Shown here: positions 43,296 through 52,255 of the stretch, piece after piece
Numbering within the stretch: the first letter of the stretch is position 1
Layout: the number at the start of each line of letters is the position of its first letter
Source: Chthoniobacter sp.
Lineage (GTDB): Bacteria > Verrucomicrobiota > Verrucomicrobiia > Chthoniobacterales > Chthoniobacteraceae
Length of the DNA: 64,000 nucleotides
Assembly (NCBI GenBank): GCA_021414005.1
Contig: JAIOPH010000013.1
Location: 248,001 to 312,000, forward strand
Reading direction: 5' to 3'
Program-made: the position numbers and the translations under genes
The notes under the pieces: model-generated
What the model was told of the DNA's origin: nothing
What the model saw: only the letters and a program-made list of their open reading frames with translations
Database searches by the model: none

Positions 43296-44624
43296 TTAGC
43301 GGATGCCGAAGCGGGGCGTGCCGGAGCGCGCCATCATCTTCTTCATTTTGCCCATTCCCTTCATCATCTTCCGCATTTGGCCGAAGCGCTGAAGGAGATC
43401 GTTTACTTCGGTGACGGTAACTCCACTTCCACGGGCGATCCTCTGGCGGCGGCGGGCATTCAAAATGTCCGGGTTGGTCCGCTCTGCGAGGGTCATCGAA
43501 AGCACTATCGCTTCGACCCGCTTCATCTGTTTTTCGTCAATCGAAAAGTTTTTGAGGTTACCCATGCCGGGGATCATGCCAAGCAGATTTTCCATCGGCC
43601 CGAGTTTTCGCAGCATTTTGAACTGGGAAAGGAAGTCGTTCAGGTCGAACGACGCCGTCCGCATCTTCTCCTCCATCCGCCGCGCTTCGTCCTCGTCGAT
43701 GGCCGCCGCCGCCTTTTCCACCAGCCCCACGATGTCGCCCATGCCAAGGATGCGCCCGGCCAGCCGGTCGGGGTAAAACGGCTCGAATTGGTCCAGTTTT
43801 TCGCCCACGCCGGCGAATTTGATCGGTCGCTGCGTGACCTCGCGCATGGAAAGCGCCGCGCCGCCGCGGGCATCGCCATCGAGCTTCGTGAGCACCAGGC
43901 CGGTGATGTCCAGCGCCTCGTGGAAATGCGTGGCCACGCTCACCGCCTGCTGGCCGGTCGCGGCGTCGGCCACGAGCAGAACCTCCTGCGGTCGCAAAAA
44001 CTCGCGCAGCCCTTTGATCTCCGCGATGAGCGCCGCGTCGATTTCCTGCCGTCCGGCGGTGTCGAAAATCTGCACGTTTCCGGTCTGCGTCTTGGCCCAT
44101 TCGAGCGCCTGCGCGGCCACTTTCTTCACGTCCGTCTCCCCCGCCTGCGGGGTGAAAACGGGCACGCCGACCTGTTTGGCGAGCTGGGCGAGCTGTTCGA
44201 CGGCGGCTGGCCGGTAAAGGTCGCACGCGATCAGCAGGGGGGCTTTGCCCTGCTTTTTCAGCCACGCCGCCAGTTTGCCGCTGGAGGTGGTTTTGCCCGC
44301 GCCGTTCAAGCCCACCATCATGATCCGCGCGGGCTGGTCGAGGTTGAGCGGCGCATTATCCCCGCCGAGGAGCGCGGTTAGTTCATCGTGAAAAATTTTG
44401 ACGATCTGCTGTCCCGGCGCGACTCCGCGCAGCACGGATTCGCCGAGCGCCTTATCCTTCACCCGGGCGATGAACCCTTTGGCAACGCCGAACTCCACGT
44501 CCGCCTCGAGCAGCGCCATCCGTACCGCGCGCATGGCGTCGGTGATGTTCGTCTCCGAGATCGTCCCGTGACCACGCAGGTCCTTGAAGACGTCTTGGAG
44601 TTTGTCGGCGAGCAGGGAAAACAT
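43296..44624 (-). CDS. ffh: Signal recognition particle protein
   Basis: Ffh (442 aa) binds 4.5S RNA and nascent signal sequences and delivers ribosomes to FtsY at the membrane. An N domain (1-90) precedes the G domain with the P-loop GLNGAGKTT (about 109-117), DLYRPAAVEQL, DTAGRQEID and TKLDGDARGGAALS. The C-terminal M domain is methionine-rich (GMIPGMGNLKNF, LQRFGQMRKMMKGMGKMKKM). It heads the ffh-rpsP unit, divergent from scpA. Confidence 0.98.
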   Translation of the reverse strand: MFSLLADKLQDVFKDLRGHGTISETNITDAMRAVRMALLEADVEFGVAKGFIARVKDKALGESVLRGVAPGQQIVKIFHDELTALLGGDNAPLNLDQPARIMMVGLNGAGKTTSSGKLAAWLKKQGKAPLLIACDLYRPAAVEQLAQLAKQVGVPVFTPQAGETDVKKVAAQALEWAKTQTGNVQIFDTAGRQEIDAALIAEIKGLREFLRPQEVLLVADAATGQQAVSVATHFHEALDITGLVLTKLDGDARGGAALSMREVTQRPIKFAGVGEKLDQFEPFYPDRLAGRILGMGDIVGLVEKAAAAIDEDEARRMEEKMRTASFDLNDFLSQFKMLRKLGPMENLLGMIPGMGNLKNFSIDEKQMKRVEAIVLSMTLAERTNPDILNARRRQRIARGSGVTVTEVNDLLQRFGQMRKMMKGMGKMKKMMARSGTPRFGIR

Positions 44625-44744
44625 GAAAGCGGGCGCGCAGACTAGCGCAGAACGGGCGCTTGTCGAGCGACGGGCCGCAGGCCGGCGGAGGCCTCCACTT
44701 GCCGCTTCCCATTCGCGCGGGCGGCTCTTTAATCTCGCCGGCCC

Positions 44745-45464
44745 ATGTCTCAGGAATATCGCGTCAAACTCGAGGTCTTCGAAGGCCCGCTCGATCTGTT
44801 GCTCTACCTCATCAAGAAGGATGAGGTGGACATTTATGACATCTCGCTGGAGCGGATTACGGCCCAGTATCTGGAGTTCATGGACGCGTTCAAAGTCCTC
44901 GATCTCGAAGTCGCGGGCGAGTTTGTGGTCATGGCGGCAAACCTCATTTATCTAAAAAGCCGCGCGCTCCTCCCGGTGCATGTCCAACCGCCGGACGAGG
45001 AGGCCGAGGAGGCCGATCCGCGCTGGGATCTCATTCGGCAGCTCGTGGAGTACAAGAAATTCAAGGACGCGGCGGCGCAGCTCTCGCAGCGCGAGGTGGA
45101 GCAGAGCAACCTTTTCGCCCGCATGTCGGACGCCGCGGATCAGGTGCCGGAGCGGCCCCTCGGCGAGGTCAGCGTTTTCGACCTCATCAATGCCTTCAAC
45201 AGCGTGCTCAAGCGCATCACTACGAAGAGCGAAGATTTGCGCGAGATTTTCGAGGAGAACTACACGGTTTCCGACAAGATTGACCTCATCATGAAAATGA
45301 TGGCGTCCGGCGTGGCGCTGAAATTCACCGAGCTGTTTGCCGGTGCCGCTTCGCGCACGGAGATCGTCGTCACCTTCCTCGCGCTGCTGGAGCTGATCCG
45401 GCTGAAACAAGTCCGCTGCGAGCAGGCCGAGCCGTTTGCGGAAATCGAATTGCGGACAGCTTAA
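44745..45464 (+). CDS. scpA: Segregation and condensation protein A (kleisin)
   Basis: The 239-aa kleisin has the family's opening VKLEVFEGPLDLLLYLIKKDEVDIYDI, an LIYLKSRALLP segment and a C-terminal winged-helix region (IVVTFLALLELIRLKQV). It joins SMC heads into the ring that organises the chromosome and aids segregation. scpB starts 25 bases after the stop; smc is not in the window. It is divergent from ffh. Confidence 0.97.
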   Translation: MSQEYRVKLEVFEGPLDLLLYLIKKDEVDIYDISLERITAQYLEFMDAFKVLDLEVAGEFVVMAANLIYLKSRALLPVHVQPPDEEAEEADPRWDLIRQLVEYKKFKDAAAQLSQREVEQSNLFARMSDAADQVPERPLGEVSVFDLINAFNSVLKRITTKSEDLREIFEENYTVSDKIDLIMKMMASGVALKFTELFAGAASRTEIVVTFLALLELIRLKQVRCEQAEPFAEIELRTA

Positions 45465-45488
45465 TCGCGCGAAGAATCGGAGAACCCC

Positions 45489-46220
45489 ATGACTTTGAAA
45501 CAAGTGATCGAGGCGCTGGTGTTTGCTTCGCCCAAACCCATCACGACGAAAGAAATAGTCGCGGCGCTGCGCGCTGCGGGCGAGGGCACGGAGGATCAGG
45601 AAGCGAAGGATTTCGCGGCGGCGAAAGAGGCGAACGTGCTCGAAGTGCTCGCCGAAGTGCAGGCGGATTTGGTGGCAAGCGGACGAGCCTTTCAGCTCGT
45701 CGAGCGTGTGAATGGCTGGACGCTCGTGAGCGACCCGGCGTGCGCGCAGTGGGTGCGGCAGCTTTACCCCGAGGCCAAGCCCACGCGCCTGACTGGACCG
45801 CAGCTCGAAACGCTGGCCATCATCGCCTACCGGCAGCCGGTCACGCGCGCGGACTGCGAAGCGGTGCGCGGAGTGAGTGTGGATGGCGTGATGCAGGTGC
45901 TCCTCGACCGCAGCCTCGTGAAAATCGCCGGCCGCGCCGAAGTCCCCGGTCGCCCGCTGCTCTACTCCACCACGGAGTATTTCCTCCAGCATTTCGGCCT
46001 GAAGACGACCGACGAACTGCCTAACGCCAGCGAACTCAAGCGCATCGTTTTGCCCACCGCGCCGGTGCCGGCGGAGGAAAAAGCGGACGAACCGAAAGCC
46101 GAGGAGCTGCCGCTTTCGTCCGATCCGGTTTCCGAAACGACCGATCCCGCCGAACCAGCCACCACAGAGCCTGATAACGCTTTCGCCAACGAACCCGCAT
46201 CGCCCGCCGAGCCCCTTTAA
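45489..46220 (+). CDS. scpB: Segregation and condensation protein B
   Basis: The 243-aa protein has the two winged-helix domains of ScpB, with VIEALVFASPKPIT near the start and LETLAIIAYRQPVTRADCEAVRGV in the middle, the latter a hallmark. The C-terminal 50 residues are acidic and Pro/Glu/Ala-rich. It partners ScpA in the SMC condensin. A GAAATC-type repeat begins directly after the stop codon. Confidence 0.96.
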   Translation: MTLKQVIEALVFASPKPITTKEIVAALRAAGEGTEDQEAKDFAAAKEANVLEVLAEVQADLVASGRAFQLVERVNGWTLVSDPACAQWVRQLYPEAKPTRLTGPQLETLAIIAYRQPVTRADCEAVRGVSVDGVMQVLLDRSLVKIAGRAEVPGRPLLYSTTEYFLQHFGLKTTDELPNASELKRIVLPTAPVPAEEKADEPKAEELPLSSDPVSETTDPAEPATTEPDNAFANEPASPAEPL

Positions 46221-46247
46221 GGTTTCAGATTTCAGATCGCAGATTGC
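46221..46247 (+). repeat. TTTCAGATTTCAGAT repeat after scpB (inverted copy)
   Basis: The bases after the scpB stop read GGTTTCAGATTTCAGATCGC, the reverse of the repeat before purC and of the copy before pheA at 46946. With the latter it forms a pair of inverted copies around the two small genes at 46274-46896. It is AT-rich relative to its surroundings. Confidence 0.65.
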
Positions 46248-46273
46248 AAAGTGAGGCGTTGCTCGCGTCATCC

Positions 46274-46504
46274 ATGAATAGGAAACCGAGAGGAATTCTT
46301 GCTGACGCCGTAAACGAAACGGATGTCATTCTCGTTAAGTGCTGTTCCGGATTACGTCCCACTTACGAGATTCGTCTGGCTACTTTCATGGCGCAGCAGA
46401 TTCACCGCAGGCTTCGACTTATCCTGACGACAGGTGCATCGGCACATCCATCTCTAACCGACTACGCTAGGCTGCACGGGGTTTCCATCGAGCATCACCA
46501 ATGA
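46274..46504 (+). CDS. Hypothetical 76-aa protein, partner of Imm70-like
   Basis: The product contains NETDVILVKCCSGLRPTYEI and RLATFMAQQIHRRLRLILTT, then HPSLTDYARLHGVSIEHHQ. No family was recognised. Its stop overlaps the start of the Imm70-like gene (ATGA), so the two are translated together, the order seen in many toxin-immunity pairs. At 76 aa with no toxin motif, it could be a toxin fragment, a small toxin or a co-factor of the immunity protein. An upstream in-frame TTG at 46244 is unlikely. Confidence 0.6.
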   Translation: MNRKPRGILADAVNETDVILVKCCSGLRPTYEIRLATFMAQQIHRRLRLILTTGASAHPSLTDYARLHGVSIEHHQ

Positions 46505-46896
46505 GCCTTTACCTCGCTATTTTCGACGGCGAAAACGACGTAGCGGGCTGGGTCTTCGGCCACTACAGCGACTTCGGCTGTTTCCGCGACACGATCGCAG
46601 CCAAACTCAGATCTGAGGATTACCCCACCTTAATGACGCATACGGATTGCGACGGTGATTGGTCCACTGCCCAATTGCCCAATCTCCGCAGCGAGCTTGA
46701 CTCCATCGCCGCCGGATTTCGCCGACTGCCCGCGGAGGATCCCAAGCAGGGATTCGAGCACACCGCCCAATATCGTCAGGGTGCGCGTTCGCTTTACGAA
46801 TGCTTCCATAACGTAGATGGCGAGAATATCTTTGAAGCTCTAATCGCGCTTTGTGACGAGGGCATCCGACTCAAGCAGCCAATTACTTTCCAATGA
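46501..46896 (+). CDS. Imm70-like immunity protein
   Basis: The 131-aa product resembles the Imm70 family of polymorphic-toxin immunity proteins. The opening LYLAIFDGENDVAGWVFGHY, the HTDCDGDWS segment with LRSELDSIAAGFRRLP, and the closing LYECFHNVDGENIFEALI to PITFQ all fit the family pattern as I recall it. Such proteins neutralise a contact-dependent or secreted toxin domain in the cytosol. No full-length toxin is adjacent. The call is from memory and not a search. Confidence 0.7.
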   Translation: MSLYLAIFDGENDVAGWVFGHYSDFGCFRDTIAAKLRSEDYPTLMTHTDCDGDWSTAQLPNLRSELDSIAAGFRRLPAEDPKQGFEHTAQYRQGARSLYECFHNVDGENIFEALIALCDEGIRLKQPITFQ

Positions 46897-46945
46897 CCGG
46901 AAAGCCTAAGCGCTGAGGAGAACTGTCCCGCACGTTCCGCTTTTC

Positions 46946-46966
46946 CAAATTCGAAATCTGAAATTC
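46946..46966 (+). repeat. GAAATCTGAAAT repeat before pheA
   Basis: The stretch CAAATTCGAAATCTGAAATT lies directly before the pheA ATG, in the same orientation relative to the gene as the purC copy and inverted relative to the one after scpB. Its role is unknown; it could be a dispersed extragenic repeat. Confidence 0.65.
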
Positions 46967-46967
46967 C

Positions 46968-48044
46968 ATGACCCTTCCCGAGATTCGCCAAAAGATCGAC
47001 GCCCTCGATGACCAACTCATTCGGGTGTTGAACGAGCGTGCCGATTTCGTACATGAAGTCGGCGTGGTGAAACGCGCGGAAGGCACGGAAATTTACGCGC
47101 CCGAGCGTGAGGAAATGCTGCTGCGATCCCTCGCCAAGAAGAACGCCGACCTGCAGGGTCGCCTCCCCGAAAAAGCCATCCGCGCCATTTACCGCGAAAT
47201 CATGTCCGCCTCCCTCGCTCTCGAAAAAGATCTGACCATTGCCTACTTCGGCCCCGAGGCCACGAACACGCACCAGGCCGCCCGCAGCAAATTCGGCGCG
47301 AGCGTGAACTACGCGCCGCAGCTCAGCATCGCCGATGTCTTCGACGTGGTGGCGCGCGGCAGCGCGGACTACGGCGTGGTGCCGATCGAGAATTCCACGG
47401 AAGGTGCGGTCAATCACACGCTCGATGTTTTCATGGACAGCGAACTGCGCATCTGCGCGCAGATCCTGATGAAGATCGAAAATCACCTCGTGGCGAAAAT
47501 CCCGCGCACCGGGATTCGGAAAATCTATTCGCATCCCCAGGTCTTTGGCCAGTGCCGCAACTGGCTCCGCCTAAACCTGCCCGACGCCGATCTCGTGGAA
47601 GTCTCCAGCACCCCGCGCGCCGCCGAACTCGCCGCCAGCGAGCCCGCCGCCGCCGCCATCACCGGCCCCATGGCCGCGGAAGTCCACGGGCTGCAAATCA
47701 TCGAACCGTCCATCCAGGACATCGCCACGAACACCACGCGCTTCCTCGTCATTGGCCGCACCGCCTCGCCACCCACCGGCGACGACCGCACCTCCATCAT
47801 GTTCTGCGTGCAGGACAAACCGGGCGCGCTTTTCCAGGCGCTCGAACCTTTCAACCGGCTGAAAATCTCGATGAGCAAAATCGAAAGCCGACCCTCGAAG
47901 CGGAAAGCGTGGGAGTATTTCTTCTTCGTCGATCTCGACGGTCACGCCAGCGAGGAAAAGGTGAAGCAGGCTTTCGAGGAACTGGAGAAGCACTGTTCCT
48001 TCGTGAAAATCCTCGGCACGTATCCCAAGACGAGTCTGGGGTAA
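46968..48044 (+). CDS. pheA: Chorismate mutase/prephenate dehydratase (P-protein)
   Basis: The 358-aa protein performs two steps of phenylalanine synthesis. Residues 1-85 are the helical chorismate mutase (IRQKIDALDDQLIRVLNERA). Residues about 90-265 are the dehydratase (AYFGPEATNTHQAA, PIENSTEGAVNHTLD, NTTRFLVIG). Residues about 278-355 form an ACT domain (DKPGALFQALEPF, ESRPSKRKAWEYFFFVDL) that normally senses phenylalanine. The start ATG follows a GAAATC repeat. Neighbouring genes are unrelated in function. Confidence 0.97.
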   Translation: MTLPEIRQKIDALDDQLIRVLNERADFVHEVGVVKRAEGTEIYAPEREEMLLRSLAKKNADLQGRLPEKAIRAIYREIMSASLALEKDLTIAYFGPEATNTHQAARSKFGASVNYAPQLSIADVFDVVARGSADYGVVPIENSTEGAVNHTLDVFMDSELRICAQILMKIENHLVAKIPRTGIRKIYSHPQVFGQCRNWLRLNLPDADLVEVSSTPRAAELAASEPAAAAITGPMAAEVHGLQIIEPSIQDIATNTTRFLVIGRTASPPTGDDRTSIMFCVQDKPGALFQALEPFNRLKISMSKIESRPSKRKAWEYFFFVDLDGHASEEKVKQAFEELEKHCSFVKILGTYPKTSLG

Positions 48045-48157
48045 GTCGGGAAGCGCGGTTCGGCGGTCAACAGCCGCTTGCGAAAACGGCGGATGGGCGG
48101 ATTGTCGGAGCAACGAGAAAATGCGCTGGTACGTCCGATGCTTGTTTTCCAATCCCG

Positions 48158-48856
48158 ATGATTAAAGCGAACTGTCGGGAACGCTTCACGGCGGCGGATT
48201 TTGATTTCGTCGTCCAAACTCTGGCCAGGACCGAAAGGGATTCGGTCAATCTGGTTGATCTCCTAACCGACGCAGAGGCCCGCGACTCCATTCTCGACAG
48301 CCCGCGGCTGGTCGAGTCGGTGCTGGCGCAGGATGGCACGCTGCGCATTTCGCCGCAGCTCTACTTTTACGTTTTGATCAGGCATGTCTTGAAATCGACA
48401 GGGCTGAGCGACCGGCGGGTCAGCGACTACCTCGCTTCGCTGCTCGAAACATTTTCCCAGACCGCCCGCCTGAGATCGCCGGCGGATGGGAATGCGAACC
48501 CGGTGCAGTACGTTTCCGACATGCTCATCGCGCTGCGGAACGCCTCGCCGGCGCAGACCTTTTTGATCCGCGCGCATGTCGGCAACTACGCGCTCTTCAT
48601 CACCGGAATTTTTCACGAAACCGTGGAGCGGCGGAGCCGGCGGGGCGCGCCGGATTTGGGTTATTACGAGGATGTCGGCAGCGCCAATTTCAAGGCGGTG
48701 TCGTCGCATGAAGTGGCGCACTCGTGCGCGCTGGACGGCGTTTTTTCCACGCTGGCCGATGGCTTTCACGAAGCGCGGCTCGCTTTGAACCGGCTGTCGG
48801 ATTCACTGCTCCATCTGCACACGGCGCACGCGCCGGCGCTGCCGCTGATCGCATGA
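48158..48856 (+). CDS. Uncharacterised helical protein A
   Basis: The 232-aa product is predicted mostly helical and has no signal peptide or membrane helix. Segments that stand out are FYVLIRHVLKSTGLSDRRV, IRAHVGNYALFITGIFHE and SSHEVAHSCALDGVFSTLAD. The HEVAH has the spacing of a half zinc motif (HExxH) but in the form H-E-V-A-H, a true HExxH; whether it binds metal is unknown. Its stop overlaps the next gene (ATGA). No family was recognised. Confidence 0.72.
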   Translation: MIKANCRERFTAADFDFVVQTLARTERDSVNLVDLLTDAEARDSILDSPRLVESVLAQDGTLRISPQLYFYVLIRHVLKSTGLSDRRVSDYLASLLETFSQTARLRSPADGNANPVQYVSDMLIALRNASPAQTFLIRAHVGNYALFITGIFHETVERRSRRGAPDLGYYEDVGSANFKAVSSHEVAHSCALDGVFSTLADGFHEARLALNRLSDSLLHLHTAHAPALPLIA

Positions 48857-49560
48857 GCGTCACGCTTTTTAGCGAGATTCAGCGACTCTTTGAGCGCACC
48901 TACGCGCAGGTGGGGATCAATCTGGAAGACTGTATCATTGACCGCCAGCGTTGCGGCCAGCTCAGCCGTGCGGCGGGCGTGGCGGCGCGGGAACTGAGCG
49001 AACTGGCGCGCACTTTTCTGCGGAAGTCGGACGATCGCCTGCACATCGGCATCTACTACTCGCGCTGGCTCATCGAGCAGCTCGAACGTCACGATCCGCG
49101 GAAGGGATTGAGCGATGCGAACATTCGCTCGCTGATCGCCTTTGTGGAGGAGATCAACCACGCGCTGCACGCGGCGCTGCAGTTTCAACGCGGCATCCGC
49201 GAGATCGCCACCGAGGATTTCGCACGCAATCTGGAGCTGCAGGCGCAGGTGGATACCTATCTCGTGCTGCTGCTCTTCGTGGCCTTCTTTCGCAGGACGC
49301 AGAAGGTCTCGCGCACGGATCGTCGCTGGCTGCGCTTTCATCTTTTTGCGCGGCAGGACCCGCGGACGTATGCCGACCCGAATCTGCGCGGACGCTATCT
49401 GGAAACGGGCGAGCTGGCGGCGCGCTACACGCGTTTTCTCGATGCGCTGAACGGGGCGCGGCGCGTGGATGAAATCCGCATTTTTCACGCGCTCGACTAC
49501 GCCGCCAAAAAGCAGCGCATCCTCGCGCTCATGGACGCGCCTCGCCCGGACGCAGGCTAA
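48853..49560 (+). CDS. Uncharacterised helical protein B
   Basis: The 235-aa product is helical and soluble, with DRQRCGQLSRAAGVAARELS, IYYSRWLIEQLERHDP, EEINHALHAALQF and DTYLVLLLFVAFFRRTQK. It is coupled to the upstream gene by an ATGA overlap, and its last bases overlap the convergent opcA stop. No known family was recognised. The pair probably acts together. The tail is not low-complexity and the length is plausible for a folded protein. Confidence 0.72.
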   Translation: MSVTLFSEIQRLFERTYAQVGINLEDCIIDRQRCGQLSRAAGVAARELSELARTFLRKSDDRLHIGIYYSRWLIEQLERHDPRKGLSDANIRSLIAFVEEINHALHAALQFQRGIREIATEDFARNLELQAQVDTYLVLLLFVAFFRRTQKVSRTDRRWLRFHLFARQDPRTYADPNLRGRYLETGELAARYTRFLDALNGARRVDEIRIFHALDYAAKKQRILALMDAPRPDAG

Positions 49561-50606
49561 AGCAGCGGGGAGATGGCGGCGAGGGAGCGTAGGTAGAGCG
49601 TGTGGCGGGCGCCGCGGGTCATCTCTTCGTCGAGGAGTTCGAGCGTGGTCGTGGGGCCGGCCGGGAGGAGATGCTGGAAGCGGCGGTCGCCTGGCAGTCG
49701 GATGTCCGCGCGGAGGAAAGGCTGCACGGATTCGCGCCGGAGGGCGAAGGTGGCAGAACCGCAGGTGAGCACGCATCCCGCGAGCGGCGCGCCAGTTGTT
49801 TCGTCGAGCCGAACGGTGACTTCGCGGCGGTCGGCGGTTTCGAAAGCGAGGGTAGCGGGCGTTTTCAGCGTAAGCCCGAGCTGCGCGGCGAGCCAGCCGA
49901 CGAGCAGGAGGGCCGTGCTGCGGTGGCCGGGCGCGTGACCGATGCGGATGGCGCTGAGCTGCGGGAGCTGCGCGAGATGCTCGGGGGTGTCGAAGAATTG
50001 TGCGAGCGCCTGGCGGATGTAGAGGGAGCGCGTCCAGTTGAGATCGCGCAGGGTGAGCGTGGCTTTGGCGGTGGCGAGGGATTCCTGGAGGCGGGCGAAT
50101 TGCTCGCGCGGGCGCGACCAGGGGAGGCTGTCGATGATCAGCCGGTCGATCCACGGCCAGAGCGTGGGGTTGAGATTTTCCGAGACGTCGCCCTGGAGCC
50201 AGAAATAGAGCGGCAGGTCGCTGTCGAGGTGGGAGAAAACGATGTTCGTCAGGCGGCCCTTGAGCTGGCCCTCGAGGAGGAAGCTGATTTGCTCGCAGCA
50301 GATGCTTTTCGCGCCGGCGCGGGAGAGGTGGCAGTGGGCGTTGACCCACGCGGAAATGCGCGGCTCAGGGGCGTTGCGACAGACGCAAATGAGCAGTGCG
50401 CGGCAGGCGTGGTTGCGGGTGAACTCCGCGATCAGTTCGTTATTGGCCGCCAGCTCCGCGGTGCTGCGGCAATACACGGCGAAGTTGATCAGCGAGGCCC
50501 GCGTCGGCGCATTGCCGCCGGTGTCCCAGAGTTTTTTTAACTCCCGGTTGATCTGACCAACGGGGACGGCGGTGCCGAGAGCGGAGAGGTCGGGCGTGGC
50601 GGACAT
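49557..50606 (-). CDS. opcA: Glucose-6-phosphate dehydrogenase assembly protein OpcA
   Basis: The 349-aa protein resembles OpcA, which allosterically activates or assembles G6PD in cyanobacteria and some other bacteria. Visible features are ARASLINFAVYCRS near the N-terminus, HLSRAGAKSICCEQISF, DLPLYFWLQGD and RIGHAPGHRSTALLLVGWL. It lies nine bases downstream of zwf on the same strand, the classic zwf-opcA arrangement. Its stop overlaps the convergent gene at 49560 by four bases. Confidence 0.92.
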   Translation of the reverse strand: MSATPDLSALGTAVPVGQINRELKKLWDTGGNAPTRASLINFAVYCRSTAELAANNELIAEFTRNHACRALLICVCRNAPEPRISAWVNAHCHLSRAGAKSICCEQISFLLEGQLKGRLTNIVFSHLDSDLPLYFWLQGDVSENLNPTLWPWIDRLIIDSLPWSRPREQFARLQESLATAKATLTLRDLNWTRSLYIRQALAQFFDTPEHLAQLPQLSAIRIGHAPGHRSTALLLVGWLAAQLGLTLKTPATLAFETADRREVTVRLDETTGAPLAGCVLTCGSATFALRRESVQPFLRADIRLPGDRRFQHLLPAGPTTTLELLDEEMTRGARHTLYLRSLAAISPLL

Positions 50607-50615
50607 GGCGCGGAG

Positions 50616-52160
50616 CTACATTCGCCGCCAATTGCGTCCATCCCGAGCGAGCAGATCGTCGGCTTCCTTCGGCCCCCACGAGCCGGCGGGATATTCGCAG
50701 AGCGGCGGCTGCGGACCGGCGGCATGCCAGGCGTTTTCGATGAGGTCGATAAAACGCCATGCGCCTTCCACTTCGTCACGCCGGGCGAAGAGCGTGGCGT
50801 CGCCGCTCATCGCATCGAGGAGCAGACGCTCGTAAGCCTCGGGCGAGGCTTTGCCGAAACTCGTGCCGTAATGGAAATCCATCTTCACCGGCTCGATGCG
50901 CAGGGCTGCGCCCGGCATTTTGCACTGCATGCGGAGCGAGATGCCTTCGTCGGGCTGGATGCGGATGACGAGCACGTTCGCCCCGATGTCCTCCGCGCCT
51001 TTGTTGAAAAGGACACTCGGCGCGTTCTTGAGCTGCACCGCGATTTCGGTCGCGCCTTTCGGAAGGCGTTTGCCCACGCGGATATAAAACGGCACGCCCG
51101 CCCAGCGCCAGTTGTCCACATTGGCTTTGAGCGCCACGTAAGTCTCGGTCATCGAGGTGGGCGAGACGCGATCCTCCGTGCGATAGGCTTTCACCTCCGC
51201 CCCGCCGATGGCCCCGGCGGCGTATTGCCCGCGCACGACATCGCGCGCCACGTCCTCCGGCGTCATGGGGCGGAGCGAGCGGATGACCTTCACCTTTTCA
51301 TCGCGCACGCTGTCGGCGGCGAGGTCGGTGGGCGGCTCCATCGCCACGAGGCAGAGGAGCTGGAGCAGATGGTTCTGCACCATGTCGCGCAGCGCGCCGG
51401 AGCTTTCGTAATACGGCCCGCGCGCCTCCACGCCGAGCGGCTCGGCGGCGGTGATCTGCACGTGGTCAATGTAGCGGTGATTCCACAGCGGCTCGAAAAT
51501 CCCGTTGGCAAAGCGCAGCACCATGATGTTCTGCGCGGTCTCTTTACCGAGGAAGTGGTCGATGCGGTAGGTGTCGCGTTCGTGAAAGGTTTTGCTGACC
51601 ACGCTGTTCAGCGCCTGCGCCGTGGCGAGGTCCGTGCCGAAGGGCTTTTCCACGATGACCCGCGCCCAGCTCCCCTCCGCGGCCTTGTTCAGCCCGGCGG
51701 CGGCGAGATGCTGGAGGATGCCCTCGAATTCGCTCGGTGCGACGGAGAGATAAAACAGCCGGTTTCCACAAGTGCCGCGCTCCTCGTCGAGCTCGGCGAG
51801 CCGCTCCGCGAGGCGCTGGTAGCCGGCGGCGTCTCCAAATTCGCTGCGGTGGTAAAAGACGCGGTCAGCGAAACTCGCCCACACTTCCTCATTCAGCCCC
51901 GACCGGGAAAACTTCCGCGCCGCCTCGTGCAACTCCGCCCGAAAGCTATCGTCCGTCTTTTCCCGCCGAGCGAAGCCGACCACCGACAGCGCCGCCGGCA
52001 GATCGCCATCGGCGGCGATGTTATAGAGCGCCGGGATGAGTTTGCGGAAAGTCAGGTCGCCCGATGCGCCGAAGATGACGACGCTGCACGGCTGAGGCAT
52101 GGGCCGACTGGTGAGCCCCTCGCGCAGAGGGTTCGCGGTGGGTGTGGTGGTCGCGTTCAA
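50616..52160 (-). CDS. zwf: Glucose-6-phosphate 1-dehydrogenase
   Basis: The 514-aa enzyme oxidises glucose-6-phosphate with NADP+ in the oxidative pentose phosphate pathway. The cofactor loop GASGDLT is at residues 31-37, EKPFG at 171-175 and the active-site RIDHFLGKE at 199-207. The start is a TTG at 52160: the conserved NPLREGL segment (10-16) lies upstream of the first ATG (52100), so the TTG is needed for a full N-terminus. It forms an operon with opcA and lies 95 bases downstream of the kinase gene. Confidence 0.95.
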   Translation of the reverse strand: MNATTTPTANPLREGLTSRPMPQPCSVVIFGASGDLTFRKLIPALYNIAADGDLPAALSVVGFARREKTDDSFRAELHEAARKFSRSGLNEEVWASFADRVFYHRSEFGDAAGYQRLAERLAELDEERGTCGNRLFYLSVAPSEFEGILQHLAAAGLNKAAEGSWARVIVEKPFGTDLATAQALNSVVSKTFHERDTYRIDHFLGKETAQNIMVLRFANGIFEPLWNHRYIDHVQITAAEPLGVEARGPYYESSGALRDMVQNHLLQLLCLVAMEPPTDLAADSVRDEKVKVIRSLRPMTPEDVARDVVRGQYAAGAIGGAEVKAYRTEDRVSPTSMTETYVALKANVDNWRWAGVPFYIRVGKRLPKGATEIAVQLKNAPSVLFNKGAEDIGANVLVIRIQPDEGISLRMQCKMPGAALRIEPVKMDFHYGTSFGKASPEAYERLLLDAMSGDATLFARRDEVEGAWRFIDLIENAWHAAGPQPPLCEYPAGSWGPKEADDLLARDGRNWRRM

Positions 52161-52255
52161 AGCGCGGCTGTCTTACCGGGGTGGGGGAGACAGGCGAAGT
52201 CGAAAGTTTACCCGACGTGGAGCCCGGAAGCGCGCCGCTCCTTTTCCCGCGTCAG

